NCBI GenBank assembly: GCA_028280025.1
Contig: JANQMO010000039.1
Location: 7,680 to 71,679, forward strand
Length of the DNA: 64,000 bases
Direction of reading: 5' to 3'
Source: Chlorobium sp.
GTDB taxonomy: Bacteria > Bacteroidota > Chlorobiia > Chlorobiales > Chlorobiaceae
A program made the translations under genes and the position numbers. Of this stretch, positions 25,380 to 35,508 are shown piece by piece. The notes under the pieces are model-generated. The model was not told the origin of the DNA. It saw nothing but the letters and a program-made list of their open reading frames with translations, and made no database searches. Numbering within the stretch: the first letter of the stretch is position 1; each line of letters starts with the position of its first letter.

Positions 25380-27563
25380 TCAAAACGATTGGCGCTTCAG
25401 GAGAAGCGAGCTCAGAACAACACTCACCGAACTCAGTGCCATGGCGCCGCCGGCAATCATCGGGTTGAGCAGCCATCCCGTCAAGGGGTACAGCACACCT
25501 GCCGCCACAGGAATGCCGACGACATTGTAGAAAAGCGCCCAGAACATATTCAGCCGGATACGGTTCAGGGTGATACTGCTGAGCTTGATAGCCCGGGAAA
25601 GCAGTGAAAGGTCGTTGCGCATAAGCACAACGTCACCTGTATCCATCGCGATATCCGTCCCGGACCCCATAGCTATCCCGATATCTGCCTGGGCAAGAGC
25701 CGGCGCATCATTGATCCCGTCACCGACCATGGCGACCTTTCGCGATTTCTGCGCCTCCCTGACAAAGGCTGCTTTATGGCCGGGCAAGACGCCCGCCCTG
25801 ATCGATGAAATACCGGTCCTCGCGGCAATCGCACGGGCAACGCGCTCGTTGTCGCCTGTTATCATGGATGTTGTAATCCCCATTGCATGCAGGCTTTTGA
25901 CTGCCTCGGCCGCTTCAGGGCGGATCGTATCACTTAATGCAAAAAGCGCAAGAACGCTGCTTTCAGACGCAAGAGCAATCACACTCTGGCCCTCAGCTTC
26001 CAACTCTTCGGCCTTGCGGCCCAATGAACCAGCTTCTATTCCGTTCTCACCGATAAAACGCACCGAACCGATACGGTAGCGCTCACTCCCGATCATAGCG
26101 GCAACACCCTTGCCAGTATAGGACGTAAATGCATTCGCTTCGGGAAAAGAAATTCCTTCCGATCGGGCTTTTTCGACAATGGCTTTGGCCAGCGGATGTT
26201 CGGAACCCTGTTCGAGACCGGCGGCAATACTCAAACTCTCTGTCACACTGACACCCTCGCCGGCCACGATTCCGGTCACCGCCGGCAGAGCCTTCGTCAA
26301 GGTTCCTGTTTTGTCAAACATTACATGCCCAACGCTTCCCGCCCTTTCAAGAGCGTCGCCGCTTTTTATCAGAATGCCCGCCCTGGCCCCCATGCCCGTC
26401 CCGACCATAATCGCCGTCGGCGTCGCAAGACCCAGCGCGCAAGGACAGGCGATCACCAGAACCGATACGGCAGCAACAACTGCGAAATCGATGGAGAAAC
26501 CGGGAATGAACAGCCAGACGAAAAACGTTATGCAGGAGATTAGAAGTACTGCCGGAACGAAGCGGGAGGCGACCCTGTCGGCAAATCGCTGCACCGGCGC
26601 TTTTTTCATCTGGGCATCCTCCACAAGCCGGATGATCTGAGCAAGCATGGTTTCCGATCCTGTATGGGTAACGCGCATCGTGAAACTCCCTTCCCTGTTC
26701 ACGGTCGAGCCGATAACAGCGTCCCCTTCCTTTCTCGACAGGGGAACGCTTTCCCCGGTTACCATACTTTCATCGATCGTCGATTCACCTTTGACAATCT
26801 CGCCGTCAACAGGAACTTTCTCGCCGGGACGGACAACAAGCATATCGCCCGGGTCTATCTCCGCGACCGGAACACGGACTTCGACCCCGTTTCTGATAAC
26901 AGACGCCTCCCTGGGGAAAAGGTCATGAAGTTTTCTTATCGCTTCAGACGTTCTGTGCATCGATATAGACTCGAGATATTTTCCGAAGACAACCAGCGTT
27001 ATCAGCACTGCCGAAGCCTCGAAATACTGATGCTCTCCTTCGGTAAAAAGAACAAGGTAGAGAGAATAGAAGTACGCGGCACTCGTTCCCAGAGCGATTA
27101 AGGTATCCATATTCGAAGAGCGGTTCTGCAGTGCAGCCCATGCCCCCCTGTAAAATTGCATACCGACATAGAACTGCACCGGCGTTGCAAGAAACCAGAG
27201 AATGTAGCCCTGACCGGGAACAGGATCACGCATGAAAAACATGCTCAGCACAAATGCCGGAACAGCGAACAATGCGCCGAAAAGGAGGCGCCTTCGAAGT
27301 CCGCGAAGCTCATCGGTGTAGGCATCTTCGTCTTCAGAAACATCCTCCGTTTCTATGAGACGGGCGCCGTATCCTTTTTCTTCCACCTCCCCGGCAAGCG
27401 TCAATGGATCGGTCACTTCCGGATCATAGGTGACCGAAGCCTTGCCCGCTGCAAAATTGACAACTGCAGAATCGACACCCGCAGACCGTGAAAGCGCTTT
27501 CTCAACCAGCTTTACACAGCTCTCGCAGTGCATGCCGGTTATTTTTATGTCCGCATGATCCAT
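25380..27563 (-). CDS. copA: copper-translocating P1B-type ATPase
   Basis: 727 residues: one N-terminal HMA domain with GMHCESC; eight membrane helices with the ion site CPCALGLATP; the phosphorylation motif DKTGTLTK; MITGDNERVARAIA and MVGDGINDAPALAQAD for ATP hydrolysis. The CPC motif and the genomic partner point to Cu(+) export. The copZ-like gene ends two bases upstream, giving a two-gene copper detoxification unit, which matters for organisms with many metalloenzymes and sulfide-rich habitats. Confidence 0.94.
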   Translation of the reverse strand: MDHADIKITGMHCESCVKLVEKALSRSAGVDSAVVNFAAGKASVTYDPEVTDPLTLAGEVEEKGYGARLIETEDVSEDEDAYTDELRGLRRRLLFGALFAVPAFVLSMFFMRDPVPGQGYILWFLATPVQFYVGMQFYRGAWAALQNRSSNMDTLIALGTSAAYFYSLYLVLFTEGEHQYFEASAVLITLVVFGKYLESISMHRTSEAIRKLHDLFPREASVIRNGVEVRVPVAEIDPGDMLVVRPGEKVPVDGEIVKGESTIDESMVTGESVPLSRKEGDAVIGSTVNREGSFTMRVTHTGSETMLAQIIRLVEDAQMKKAPVQRFADRVASRFVPAVLLISCITFFVWLFIPGFSIDFAVVAAVSVLVIACPCALGLATPTAIMVGTGMGARAGILIKSGDALERAGSVGHVMFDKTGTLTKALPAVTGIVAGEGVSVTESLSIAAGLEQGSEHPLAKAIVEKARSEGISFPEANAFTSYTGKGVAAMIGSERYRIGSVRFIGENGIEAGSLGRKAEELEAEGQSVIALASESSVLALFALSDTIRPEAAEAVKSLHAMGITTSMITGDNERVARAIAARTGISSIRAGVLPGHKAAFVREAQKSRKVAMVGDGINDAPALAQADIGIAMGSGTDIAMDTGDVVLMRNDLSLLSRAIKLSSITLNRIRLNMFWALFYNVVGIPVAAGVLYPLTGWLLNPMIAGGAMALSSVSVVLSSLLLKRQSF

Positions 27564-27565
27564 AG

Positions 27566-27775
27566 CTATACTGAAACGGTATACCCTTCTTTCTCAATCG
27601 CGGCTTTGAGCGCTTCCACAGTGATCCGGTTGTCGTCATACACCACCTTCACCGTTCCCAGAGACCTGGTAACCTGAACGCTCTCGACACCGCCAAGTTC
27701 CATGAGCACTTCTCCTACCAGCGACTCACAGCTCGCACAGTGCATACCCTGTACGCCTATTGTAATGGTTTTCAT
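27566..27775 (-). CDS. copZ: copper chaperone, HMA domain
   Basis: 69 residues, a single heavy-metal-associated domain (MKTITIGVQGMHCASCESLV), with the CxxC at residues 13-16 that binds Cu(+). It delivers copper to the N-terminal HMA of CopA or buffers it in the cytoplasm. First gene of the copA unit, 2 bases before copA. No CueR/CsoR-type regulator is seen adjacent. Confidence 0.9.
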   Translation of the reverse strand: MKTITIGVQGMHCASCESLVGEVLMELGGVESVQVTRSLGTVKVVYDDNRITVEALKAAIEKEGYTVSV

Positions 27776-27824
27776 TGCTTTTGCTGTTTTACTGTTTCAT
27801 CGATAAGTTCCTGTTAACAACGTA

Positions 27825-28715
27825 TTACAACATGTCTTTACTGCAATCATGCATACGGTAACGGCGGAATGCATGCGGAAAACTGCGGGATGCATAACAA
27901 TACATACAGCCGTGAAGACAGGTTCCGTACCGTCCGATATCGACACTTCTTATGCACCGGCAGTCCTTCGGCTGCCCGGGATCCTTCCTTGCCGAAAGCT
28001 CAAGCCCGAAAAGGCGTTTCAACCGTTTCTCATCAATACATTTTCCTTCTCCTGCTTCTGTGCCGCATTTTCTTCTGCCGCAGAACTGCATGGCAATTCC
28101 GGCCGAGGCTGCTGTTTCGGCAAACATATTGACGATCACCTCTCTTTCAGAAGCCGAGGGATCGGCATATCCGCATCTCGAAAGTTCCGCATGAATGTGC
28201 CGGTACGTTTTTACAAAGTTTATGACGACGCTTTTCGTTCCTTCGGATAGCCTTTGTGCGAGTTTTGTAAAGTTGCGTCTGTGATAGCCTGCATCGAGGT
28301 CCGGAGTGAGAACAACAGGATCGTAACGCCATATGACCCTTTCAGGCCCGATGCGTTCGGCAAGGAAGAGAAAGTCATCGATGCTTTCAGCAGAAGACGG
28401 CAGACCGGGCTCATACCTTTTCGGATACCCGGTAATCGTGTAGAGGAAATAATAGTTGTGCCCCCCGCCGTCGATTTCGGCAAGGAAAGGGCGTAGCGGC
28501 CTGGCGTTTCGCGTCCAGAAAACAAATGCGGCAACATCTTCCCGACGAAGAGAGACCTCTTTGATCTGTGACGGATTGAAGGGATTGGCGACCCTGCAGA
28601 ATCCCTCCCGGATCCTGTGAGCGAACCATTCGGCATAAAAAGCCGGAATATCGGTTCTCCTGCTGGCCGAAACAATATGAGTGCCCCTTTCGAATAGCAT
28701 GCTTCTTCGGATCAA
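27825..28715 (-). CDS. DUF1848 protein with Fe-S type cysteines
   Basis: 296 residues. The start is HIVSASRRTDIPAFYAEWF, followed by the DUF1848 patterns VFWTRNARPL, YYFLYTITGYPKRYEPGLPS and VIWRYDPVVL. A Cys-rich C-terminus (CGRRKC, CRCIRSVDIGRYGTCLHGCMYCYA) is likely to hold an Fe-S cluster; the CxxxCxxC spacing recalls radical-SAM enzymes. The family has no established function. Divergent from the TPR lipoprotein. Start ATG at 28715; a second Met lies six codons in. Confidence 0.85.
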   Translation of the reverse strand: MIRRSMLFERGTHIVSASRRTDIPAFYAEWFAHRIREGFCRVANPFNPSQIKEVSLRREDVAAFVFWTRNARPLRPFLAEIDGGGHNYYFLYTITGYPKRYEPGLPSSAESIDDFLFLAERIGPERVIWRYDPVVLTPDLDAGYHRRNFTKLAQRLSEGTKSVVINFVKTYRHIHAELSRCGYADPSASEREVIVNMFAETAASAGIAMQFCGRRKCGTEAGEGKCIDEKRLKRLFGLELSARKDPGQPKDCRCIRSVDIGRYGTCLHGCMYCYASRSFPHAFRRYRMHDCSKDML

Positions 28716-28936
28716 TACCTGCCTCCTGATCCGGTATCCGCTTGCGGAACCATGGCAAGCCGTACATCAACCAGGGAGCTCAAGACGACGTCCTGACCAG
28801 GGATTCGCGCAACGGGACACCGTTACCCTGAAAGCCGTAATTATTCAATCATCACAGATATATGTATATATTGATGAATGTACTCCGGACCGAACAACCG
28901 TAATGGATGACACGTGTATCGTAACAACCGACCATT

Positions 28937-29536
28937 ATGACCGGCATCAACCGATATTTGACACCGCTTCAGGCATTACTCTTTATTGTTCTTTCCATAC
29001 CGGCATTGCTGCCTCTCAGCGGATGTGACTCATCCTCGAAAGAGCTGAACGATCTGCAGCAGGCCGTGTGGAGAAATCCGGACGACCCCCAGGCATACAT
29101 CACTCTCGGCAACGCCTACGCACGAAAAAAACAGTATGAACAGGCAATCGGTTCCTATGAGAAAGCGCTCACCCTCAATCCCAGGACCGCAATGAACGTC
29201 TATCCGGCGCTTGGAGCAGCGTATTTCAATGACAGGAAATATGAACAGGCTCTCGATTATTTCCGCAAAAGCCTCGAGTTCGCCCCTGACGATTCACTGA
29301 GACATTATGACATCGGCAACGTCTACTTCCAGCTCGAACAGTATCAGCCTGCCATTGAAGCATACCGGCAGGCAATTGACAACAGCAGGGCTTTCGAAGA
29401 AGCATATTACAACCTTGCAATCTGCTATATCCGAACCGGGCAAAAAGCAAAAGCAAGGGAAATTTATGCATGGCTTCAGGATAAAAACAATTATCTTGCC
29501 GTTTCTCTTGAACGGCATCTGGAAAAAGATAATTGA
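28937..29536 (+). CDS. TPR-repeat lipoprotein heading the men cluster
   Basis: 199 residues. A signal peptide ends in a lipobox (LLPLSGCDSS, Cys at about 30), so it is anchored to a membrane outside the cytoplasm. Four tetratricopeptide repeats follow (starts near DPQAYITLGNAYARKKQYEQ, MNVYPALGAAYFNDRKYEQ, SLRHYDIGNVYFQLEQYQ, EEAYYNLAICYIRTGQKAKA). It ends 36 bases before menF and is on the same strand, so it is probably co-transcribed with menaquinone genes, though no direct role in that pathway is known. Likely a scaffold for envelope proteins. Confidence 0.85.
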   Translation: MTGINRYLTPLQALLFIVLSIPALLPLSGCDSSSKELNDLQQAVWRNPDDPQAYITLGNAYARKKQYEQAIGSYEKALTLNPRTAMNVYPALGAAYFNDRKYEQALDYFRKSLEFAPDDSLRHYDIGNVYFQLEQYQPAIEAYRQAIDNSRAFEEAYYNLAICYIRTGQKAKAREIYAWLQDKNNYLAVSLERHLEKDN

Positions 29537-29572
29537 GCAGCAGGAAGGAGATATCCAGAGCAGAAAGCACCC

Positions 29573-30988
29573 ATGAAACAAGCCAGCTACAGCAAAGATC
29601 ACAGTGGCGCACCCCTCCCGATGGACATGGCTGTAAACACCCTGCAGCACATGGTTCGAGACTATGCTTCTCTTGCGAACAATCTTTCAGCGCCTCGTCA
29701 CACAACATTTTCGATCCCCGTCGAACCGGTCGATCCGCTTCTCTGGCTTCACCATCAGGACCACTACCCGAAACTGTTCTGGTCAAACAGGGAAAAAAAC
29801 GATATCGTAGCAGGTATCGGCAAAGCCGATACAATAGAATTCGACAGTATAGGACCCAACAGCCGGAGCTTTAATACTCTGCAGCGCAAACTGGCTGAAA
29901 AAGATCCCGATGCCCGTTTCTTCGGCGGCTTCTGTTTCAACAACCAGGAGCACCAGGACCGGCAATGGCATGCCTTCAAGTCATTCCTGTTTATTCTTCC
30001 GGAAGTGCAGATTTCCGTTCAAGACGGCAATCAGTCTCTCAGCTGTTCGCTCGTGACAAAACCGGGAGAATCCCTTGAAAAACAAAGCCGGCACATTCTC
30101 GATCTGCTCGGGTCCATACGCACCACTGCCGACAGCGCTTCCCGGGATATTCCCGGCCTGCAATCAATAACGTTTTTACCCGACCGAAAACGGTGGCTTG
30201 AAACCTGCGGCCAGATACTCGAGTGCTTCGAGGAAGGCTTGATGGGAAAAATCATTCTTGCCCGCCAGACACTGCTCGAGTTCGAGGAAATTTTCCCTCC
30301 GCTGCTTTTTCTCCTGAATTTTCCCTATCCGGAAAGCTCTGTTTTCCGATACCATTTCGAACCGGAAAAAAACACGGCATTCTTCAGTTTCACACCCGAG
30401 CGCCTTTATCGTCGTAACGGTGACGAACTGTTGACCGAGGCCCTTGCGGGAACATGCTCCATGCAAACAATCGACAAGGGAAACGGCGACGCCTGTAAAA
30501 AACTCCTCAACTCGGAAAAGGATATCAGGGAACACAAATTCGTCAAAGACACCATTGCGAAAGAACTTGAACCGATCTGCAGCTCGATCGATATGGAGGA
30601 AGATGTACGGGCTCTGCAGCTCAATCGTCTGGTCCATCTTTACACACAATGCCGTGCAACCCTGAATCCCGAATCCCGCAACGATACGGCCGTCCTCAAC
30701 GCCCTTCATCCGACGCCCGCTGTAGGAGGGGTGCCGAGAAACAAGGCCCTCGAAGAGATCATACACCTCGAACCGTTCAGCAGAGGATGGTATGCCGCTC
30801 CTGTCGGCTGGATCAGCGGCAGTTCAGCTGAATTTGCCGTTGGAATACGGTCGGCAGTCGCATGGGAAAAGAAGCTCTATCTCTACTCGGGCGCAGGACT
30901 CGTAAGGGGATCAAACCCTGCTGCCGAATGGGAAGAGGTGGATCAGAAAATCGCTGACATTCTTGCCATAACACGCCAGAAGGCCTGA
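29573..30988 (+). CDS. menF: isochorismate synthase
   Basis: 471 residues of the chorismate-utilising family (MenF/EntC/TrpE). Conserved pieces in the C-terminal catalytic half are KIILARQTLLEF, FFSFTPERLYRR then LTEALAGTC, EHKFVKDTIAKEL, ALHPTPAVGGVPRNKAL and GWYAAPVGWISGSSAEFAVGI. It converts chorismate to isochorismate, the first step of menaquinone synthesis. The N-terminal ~150 residues are variable as usual. menD starts three bases after its stop. Confidence 0.92.
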   Translation: MKQASYSKDHSGAPLPMDMAVNTLQHMVRDYASLANNLSAPRHTTFSIPVEPVDPLLWLHHQDHYPKLFWSNREKNDIVAGIGKADTIEFDSIGPNSRSFNTLQRKLAEKDPDARFFGGFCFNNQEHQDRQWHAFKSFLFILPEVQISVQDGNQSLSCSLVTKPGESLEKQSRHILDLLGSIRTTADSASRDIPGLQSITFLPDRKRWLETCGQILECFEEGLMGKIILARQTLLEFEEIFPPLLFLLNFPYPESSVFRYHFEPEKNTAFFSFTPERLYRRNGDELLTEALAGTCSMQTIDKGNGDACKKLLNSEKDIREHKFVKDTIAKELEPICSSIDMEEDVRALQLNRLVHLYTQCRATLNPESRNDTAVLNALHPTPAVGGVPRNKALEEIIHLEPFSRGWYAAPVGWISGSSAEFAVGIRSAVAWEKKLYLYSGAGLVRGSNPAAEWEEVDQKIADILAITRQKA

Positions 30989-30991
30989 AGG

Positions 30992-32740
30992 TTGATGACC
31001 AACAGAGAAATAACGACTGCGTGGAGCACACTGATAGTCGATGAACTTGTTCGCCACGGCATTTCCCGTTTCTGCATTTCTCCCGGCTCCCGTTCAACAC
31101 CTCTGACCGCAGCGGCGGCAAGAAACACCGGAACGGTATGCGGCACATTTCCCGACGAACGGGCCGCGGCATTTTTCGCGCTCGGCTATGCCCGTGCCAC
31201 GGCAGAACCGGCTGTGCTTATCTGCACCTCCGGCACCGCCGTTGCGAATTATTTTCCCGCGGTCGTCGAAGCTTCGCTCGACAACCAGCCGATGCTTATC
31301 TTTTCGGCTGACCGCCCGTTCGAGCTGCTGGAAACAGGCGCAAACCAGACCATCCGGCAGCAGGGAATTTTCGGCAGCTACACCCGGTGGCATATGGAAC
31401 TTTCCGAACCATCCGAAGCGGTTCCGGCCGACGCGCTGCTTTCGACAATTACCCATGCCGTCCGCCGGAGCATAGGAACGCCGCCCGGACCGGTGCACCT
31501 CAATCTGCCGTTCAGGGAACCTTTCGATCCTGTCGTTTTACCACCGGAGACCTCATGGACACCGAAACTCAAGAGGGAAAAAACGGATGAAAAACCGTTC
31601 AACAGCTTTGCAAAAAGACAACGCACAACCGACGAACGAACTATAGACCATCTGCAGAGACTGCTGTCAAATGCATCCTGCCCGCTCATCACAGCCGGCA
31701 ACCTCGATTGCGACGCTGATGCCATCCTCGGCCTGGCCGAAACATTGAACGCGCCGCTCTATGCCGACATATCGTCCCGGCTCCGGCTGCGCGAGGAACG
31801 GTACCCGCTCCAGCCGCTGTTCCTTTCCGAACAGTTCACATCCTGCTTCAAACCCGACCTTGTCCTGCACTTCGGCGGCAAACTCGTCGGCAAACGCCTC
31901 CCTGCCGCAGTAAAACAGTGGAATCCGGAGCATTTCATTGTCGTAAACAACTCCCTTTCCCGCTACAACCCCGACCACAACGTCACCCTGCAGATCGAAG
32001 CGCCTCCCGATGATTGTGCTCTGCATCTTGCATCGCGCGCCGAACGGACGTTCCCCGACGCTCTTCCCCTGAAAACGATATCTCTCAAGATCGAAGAGGA
32101 GCTCAGCCGCTGCACTGCGCCGGATCAACCTGTTACCGAAATCAGCGCATCGAGGATCGTTTCTGCCATGATACCGCATGGCCATGGGCTTTTCCTCGCC
32201 AACAGCATGCCGATACGGGATATGGACGCATACGCCGCCCAGCGGCCCCGAAGCGATGTGCCCCGCTGCATCATGAACAGGGGGACGAGCGGCATCGACG
32301 GCAACATCGCTACCGCTGCCGGGTATGCCCAGGGGGCCGAAGCGCCGGTTACGGTGCTTATCGGTGACATTGCTTTCCTGCACGACCTCAATTCGCTGGC
32401 GCTCCTGCAATCGCAGCGGCACCCCCTCCATATTGTCGTATTGAACAATAACGGCGGCGGCATTTTCTCGTTCCTTCCCATCGCCTCCCAGGAGGATATA
32501 TTCGAACCGTTTTTCGGCACACCGCAGAATTACAGCATCCGTTCCGCCGCCGAAACGTTCGGAACAGACTACGAGAATCCCGCCACGAACCGGCAGTTCA
32601 TCGAATGTTACACCGCCATGTGCCGCTCGAACAGATCCGGGATCATCGAAATTTCCTCATCCAGAAAGCACAATTTCGAACAGCACAAGAACCTGAACGG
32701 CCTGCTTGCCAAACAGATCGACCGGCACCTATGTTCATAG
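30992..32740 (+). CDS. menD: SEPHCHC synthase MenD (thiamine-diphosphate enzyme)
   Basis: 582 residues. N-terminal pyrimidine-binding domain: ISPGSRSTPLTAAAARN, DERAAAFFALGYARA and CTSGTAVANYFPAVVEA. C-terminal ThDP-binding site: IGDIAFLHDLNSLALL to NNGGGIFSFLPIASQ (GDx...NN motif). It joins 2-oxoglutarate to isochorismate (SEPHCHC). Follows menF with a 3-base gap; menH starts inside its last codons. Confidence 0.95.
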   Translation: MMTNREITTAWSTLIVDELVRHGISRFCISPGSRSTPLTAAAARNTGTVCGTFPDERAAAFFALGYARATAEPAVLICTSGTAVANYFPAVVEASLDNQPMLIFSADRPFELLETGANQTIRQQGIFGSYTRWHMELSEPSEAVPADALLSTITHAVRRSIGTPPGPVHLNLPFREPFDPVVLPPETSWTPKLKREKTDEKPFNSFAKRQRTTDERTIDHLQRLLSNASCPLITAGNLDCDADAILGLAETLNAPLYADISSRLRLREERYPLQPLFLSEQFTSCFKPDLVLHFGGKLVGKRLPAAVKQWNPEHFIVVNNSLSRYNPDHNVTLQIEAPPDDCALHLASRAERTFPDALPLKTISLKIEEELSRCTAPDQPVTEISASRIVSAMIPHGHGLFLANSMPIRDMDAYAAQRPRSDVPRCIMNRGTSGIDGNIATAAGYAQGAEAPVTVLIGDIAFLHDLNSLALLQSQRHPLHIVVLNNNGGGIFSFLPIASQEDIFEPFFGTPQNYSIRSAAETFGTDYENPATNRQFIECYTAMCRSNRSGIIEISSSRKHNFEQHKNLNGLLAKQIDRHLCS

Positions 32741-33537
32741 AAACGTCCTCCACGGGTTACAGCGTCCATTCATGTGGAAACAGCACGAACCAGGGAATAC
32801 TGCTGCTCCACGGGTTTCTGGGCTCGGGCGCTGACTGGCAGTTCCATGCCGAACAACTGCGCGGCAGCTATTGCTGCTTCATGCCCGACCTGCCGGGACA
32901 TGGAACAAGCCCCGCTCCCGATCCGACGTGCGATACATTCGAAACGGTATGCAGCAGCCTCTCTGAACTGTCAGACATTCTTCATCCGGAACCGCTTCAT
33001 CTTGTCGGCTACTCGATGGGGGGACGACTGGCGCTCTATCTCGCCCTCCGCTATCCGGAACGGTTCCGGAGCATACTTCTTATCTCTTCCTCACCGGGCC
33101 TGAAAACGCCGGAAGAACGCGCCCTGCGCCGGGAAAGCGATGAAAAACTGTCGGCAGATATCACAAGGGACTTTGAGGTTTTTCTGGACAAATGGTACAA
33201 TCTGCCGCTTTTTTCTCCGTTGAAAAACCATCCTCTTTTCCCTTCCATACTCGAACAGCGCCGGAAAAACAACCCTGCCGGGCTTGCAGCCTCGCTCAGG
33301 ATACTCGGCACGGGACATCAGCCTTCCTTGTGGGGCAGGCTCACTGAAAACAGGCTGCCTGCAACCTTTTTTGCCGGTGAAAAAGACCTGAAATACGTTG
33401 AGATTGGACGTCAAATGGTTAATTTGTCGTTTTGTCCGGAAATGGTTGTCTTTCCCGGCTGCGGGCATACACTGCACACTGAAAACAGGCAATTGTTCCT
33501 CGAGCACATGCTTGCTTTTCTCGAGAGCGTTCCATGA
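32731..33537 (+). CDS. menH: SHCHC synthase MenH, alpha/beta hydrolase
   Basis: 268 residues from the ATG at 32731, which overlaps the menD stop by ten bases. Catalytic Ser in [18 protein letters not shown], His in [10 protein letters not shown], Asp in [14 protein letters not shown]. The [15 protein letters not shown] lid loop is typical. It eliminates pyruvate from SEPHCHC to make SHCHC. The next gene, menB, starts 55 bases on. Confidence 0.92.
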   Translation: MFIETSSTGYSVHSCGNSTNQGILLLHGFLGSGADWQFHAEQLRGSYCCFMPDLPGHGTSPAPDPTCDTFETVCSSLSELSDILHPEPLHLVGYSMGGRLALYLALRYPERFRSILLISSSPGLKTPEERALRRESDEKLSADITRDFEVFLDKWYNLPLFSPLKNHPLFPSILEQRRKNNPAGLAASLRILGTGHQPSLWGRLTENRLPATFFAGEKDLKYVEIGRQMVNLSFCPEMVVFPGCGHTLHTENRQLFLEHMLAFLESVP

Positions 33538-33592
33538 ACGGCAGCCCGGCAAGACACAACAATGTATAACCAGAAAGCAAAACTACGGCATC

Positions 33593-34414
33593 ATGAGCAC
33601 TATACAATGGGTTCAATACGGAGAATACTCCGATATCCTCTACCACAAAGCTGAAGGCATCGCAAAGATCACGATAAACCGGCCCGAAAGGCGTAACGCG
33701 TTTCGCCCCCAGACCGTTGTCCAGATGATCGAAGCACTCGATGACGCACGCAACGACGAAACCGTCGGCGTTGTCATCCTGACCGGCGAAGGACCGCTTG
33801 CGTTCTGCTCCGGCGGCGACCAGAAAATAAGGGGCGATGCAGGTTACGCCGATGAAAAAGGCGTCAACAGGCTGAATGTACTCGATTTCCAGCGCAACAT
33901 CCGCAACTGCCCCAAGCCGGTCATTGCCATGGTCGCGGGATACGCGATCGGCGGCGGCCATGTTCTCCACATGCTCTGCGACCTCACCATCGCTGCCGAC
34001 AACGCGGTTTTCGGCCAGACCGGACCCAAGGTCGGTTCCTTCGACGGGGGATGGGGAGCAAGTTACATGGCCCGCATCGTCGGCCAGAAGAAAGCCCGGG
34101 AGATATGGTACCTCTGCCGCCAGTACAACGCCGAGGAAGCCCTCAGGATGGGGCTTGTCAACACGGTTGTCCCGCTCGACAGGCTCGAAGAAGAAACCGT
34201 TCAGTGGTGCAGGGAGATACTCCAGCATTCCCCGCTGGCACTGCGATGCCTCAAATCCGCGCTCAACGCCGACTGTGACGGACAGGCAGGGCTGCAGGAA
34301 CTGGCAGGTAACGCCACGCTGCTCTACTATATGTGCGAAGAGGCCCAGGAAGGCAAAAACGCATTTGTCGAAAAACGCAAACCCGATTTCGGAAAATTCC
34401 CGAAACGACCTTGA
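33593..34414 (+). CDS. menB: 1,4-dihydroxy-2-naphthoyl-CoA synthase
   Basis: 273 residues of the crotonase fold from ATG 33593 ([15 protein letters not shown]). [34 protein letters not shown] and [20 protein letters not shown] are the MenB-specific active-site stretches, including Asp and Gly that line the oxyanion hole. It closes the naphthoate ring from o-succinylbenzoyl-CoA. It is the fourth gene of the cluster here; menC begins on its stop codon. Confidence 0.96.
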   Translation: MSTIQWVQYGEYSDILYHKAEGIAKITINRPERRNAFRPQTVVQMIEALDDARNDETVGVVILTGEGPLAFCSGGDQKIRGDAGYADEKGVNRLNVLDFQRNIRNCPKPVIAMVAGYAIGGGHVLHMLCDLTIAADNAVFGQTGPKVGSFDGGWGASYMARIVGQKKAREIWYLCRQYNAEEALRMGLVNTVVPLDRLEEETVQWCREILQHSPLALRCLKSALNADCDGQAGLQELAGNATLLYYMCEEAQEGKNAFVEKRKPDFGKFPKRP

Positions 34415-35508
34415 AACCCGGTTTCGCTTCCATATACCGCTACACCATCCCTTTTGTCAAACCGGTTCCCGTCAGGAATTCCAGTCTCGACACAAGGGAT
34501 GGCCTGCTTCTCTGTCTTCGGACTCACGACAGCCGGCACAGCGGCTTCGGCGAAATAGCGCCGCTGCCGGGACTGCACGAGGAAACACTTTTGGAAGCAC
34601 TCGAACAGTGCAGCACGATCATCTGTACATCAGACCTCACGTTCGGGAATCAATCGATTACCGAAGCAGGCCTTAACCTGCCCGACATGCTTTACCCGTC
34701 GGTCCGTACCGGTATTGAGATGTCGCTTCTGAACCTGCAGTCGGCAGTTACGGGCGTTCGGCCTGCAACTGCAGACACGGTGGACTCGGCCGCCAGACTG
34801 CCCCTCAACGCTCTCCTTTTCGGCAGCACCTCTTCGGTTCTCTCCATGGCCGAACAATATTACAACCAGGGGTACCGCACCTTCAAGCTCAAGGTGAAAG
34901 CTGCCGAACCGGCTCTTGCATCTGATCAGGTACTGGCCCTGAGAGCGTCCTTCGGAAACGATATCTCGCTTCGCCTCGACAGCAACCGTTCGTTCGGACT
35001 TGATGATGCCTGCTCGTTTTTCAGCACCATTCCCGGAGACAGCATCGACTATATCGAGGAACCTGTTGCCGATCCGTTTCTTCTGCCGGTGTTTTTCGAG
35101 CGAACCGGTATCCGTTCGGCTCTTGACGAATCGCTCTGGATGAATCCCGGGATATGGAACCGGATACCGCACGATTGCCTTGGCGGCATCGTCATCAAAC
35201 CCTCGAGGCTCGACAGCCTGTCTGCATCGATCCGGTTTGCCATCGAGGCTGAACGGGAAGGCATCCCTGCTGTGTTCAGTTCGGCTTACGAATCGGGCGT
35301 CAGCATCGGATTCTACGCTCATCTTGCCGCGATAATTACCGGCAGACCAAAAGCATGCGGCCTCGACACGTTCCGTCAGTTCAGCCGGGACATCCTCATC
35401 GATCCTGTTCATGCAGAAAACGGCAGCTTTCCTGTCGAAGAAACATACCGCAACAGCCTCACTCCCGACCTGTCGAGGCTCGAACTGCTTGAAACATGGA
35501 CATTGTAG
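34411..35508 (+). CDS. menC: o-succinylbenzoate synthase (TTG start)
   Basis: 365 residues of the enolase superfamily. The frame has no ATG near the family start; the likely start is TTG at 34411-34413, which overlaps the menB TGA (TTGA) and gives [19 protein letters not shown] longer ATG start at 34333 would lie inside menB. Catalytic residues: Lys of FKLKVK, then Asp, Glu and Asp metal ligands in [18 protein letters not shown] and ALDESLW, and Lys in [10 protein letters not shown]. It dehydrates SHCHC to o-succinylbenzoate. Overlaps menE by 13 bases. Confidence 0.88.
   Translation: MKPGFASIYRYTIPFVKPVPVRNSSLDTRDGLLLCLRTHDSRHSGFGEIAPLPGLHEETLLEALEQCSTIICTSDLTFGNQSITEAGLNLPDMLYPSVRTGIEMSLLNLQSAVTGVRPATADTVDSAARLPLNALLFGSTSSVLSMAEQYYNQGYRTFKLKVKAAEPALASDQVLALRASFGNDISLRLDSNRSFGLDDACSFFSTIPGDSIDYIEEPVADPFLLPVFFERTGIRSALDESLWMNPGIWNRIPHDCLGGIVIKPSRLDSLSASIRFAIEAEREGIPAVFSSAYESGVSIGFYAHLAAIITGRPKACGLDTFRQFSRDILIDPVHAENGSFPVEETYRNSLTPDLSRLELLETWTL

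Noticed and set aside
31667..32431. 254-codon frame antisense to menD
   Set aside because: menD is certain; this is a by-product of codon bias.
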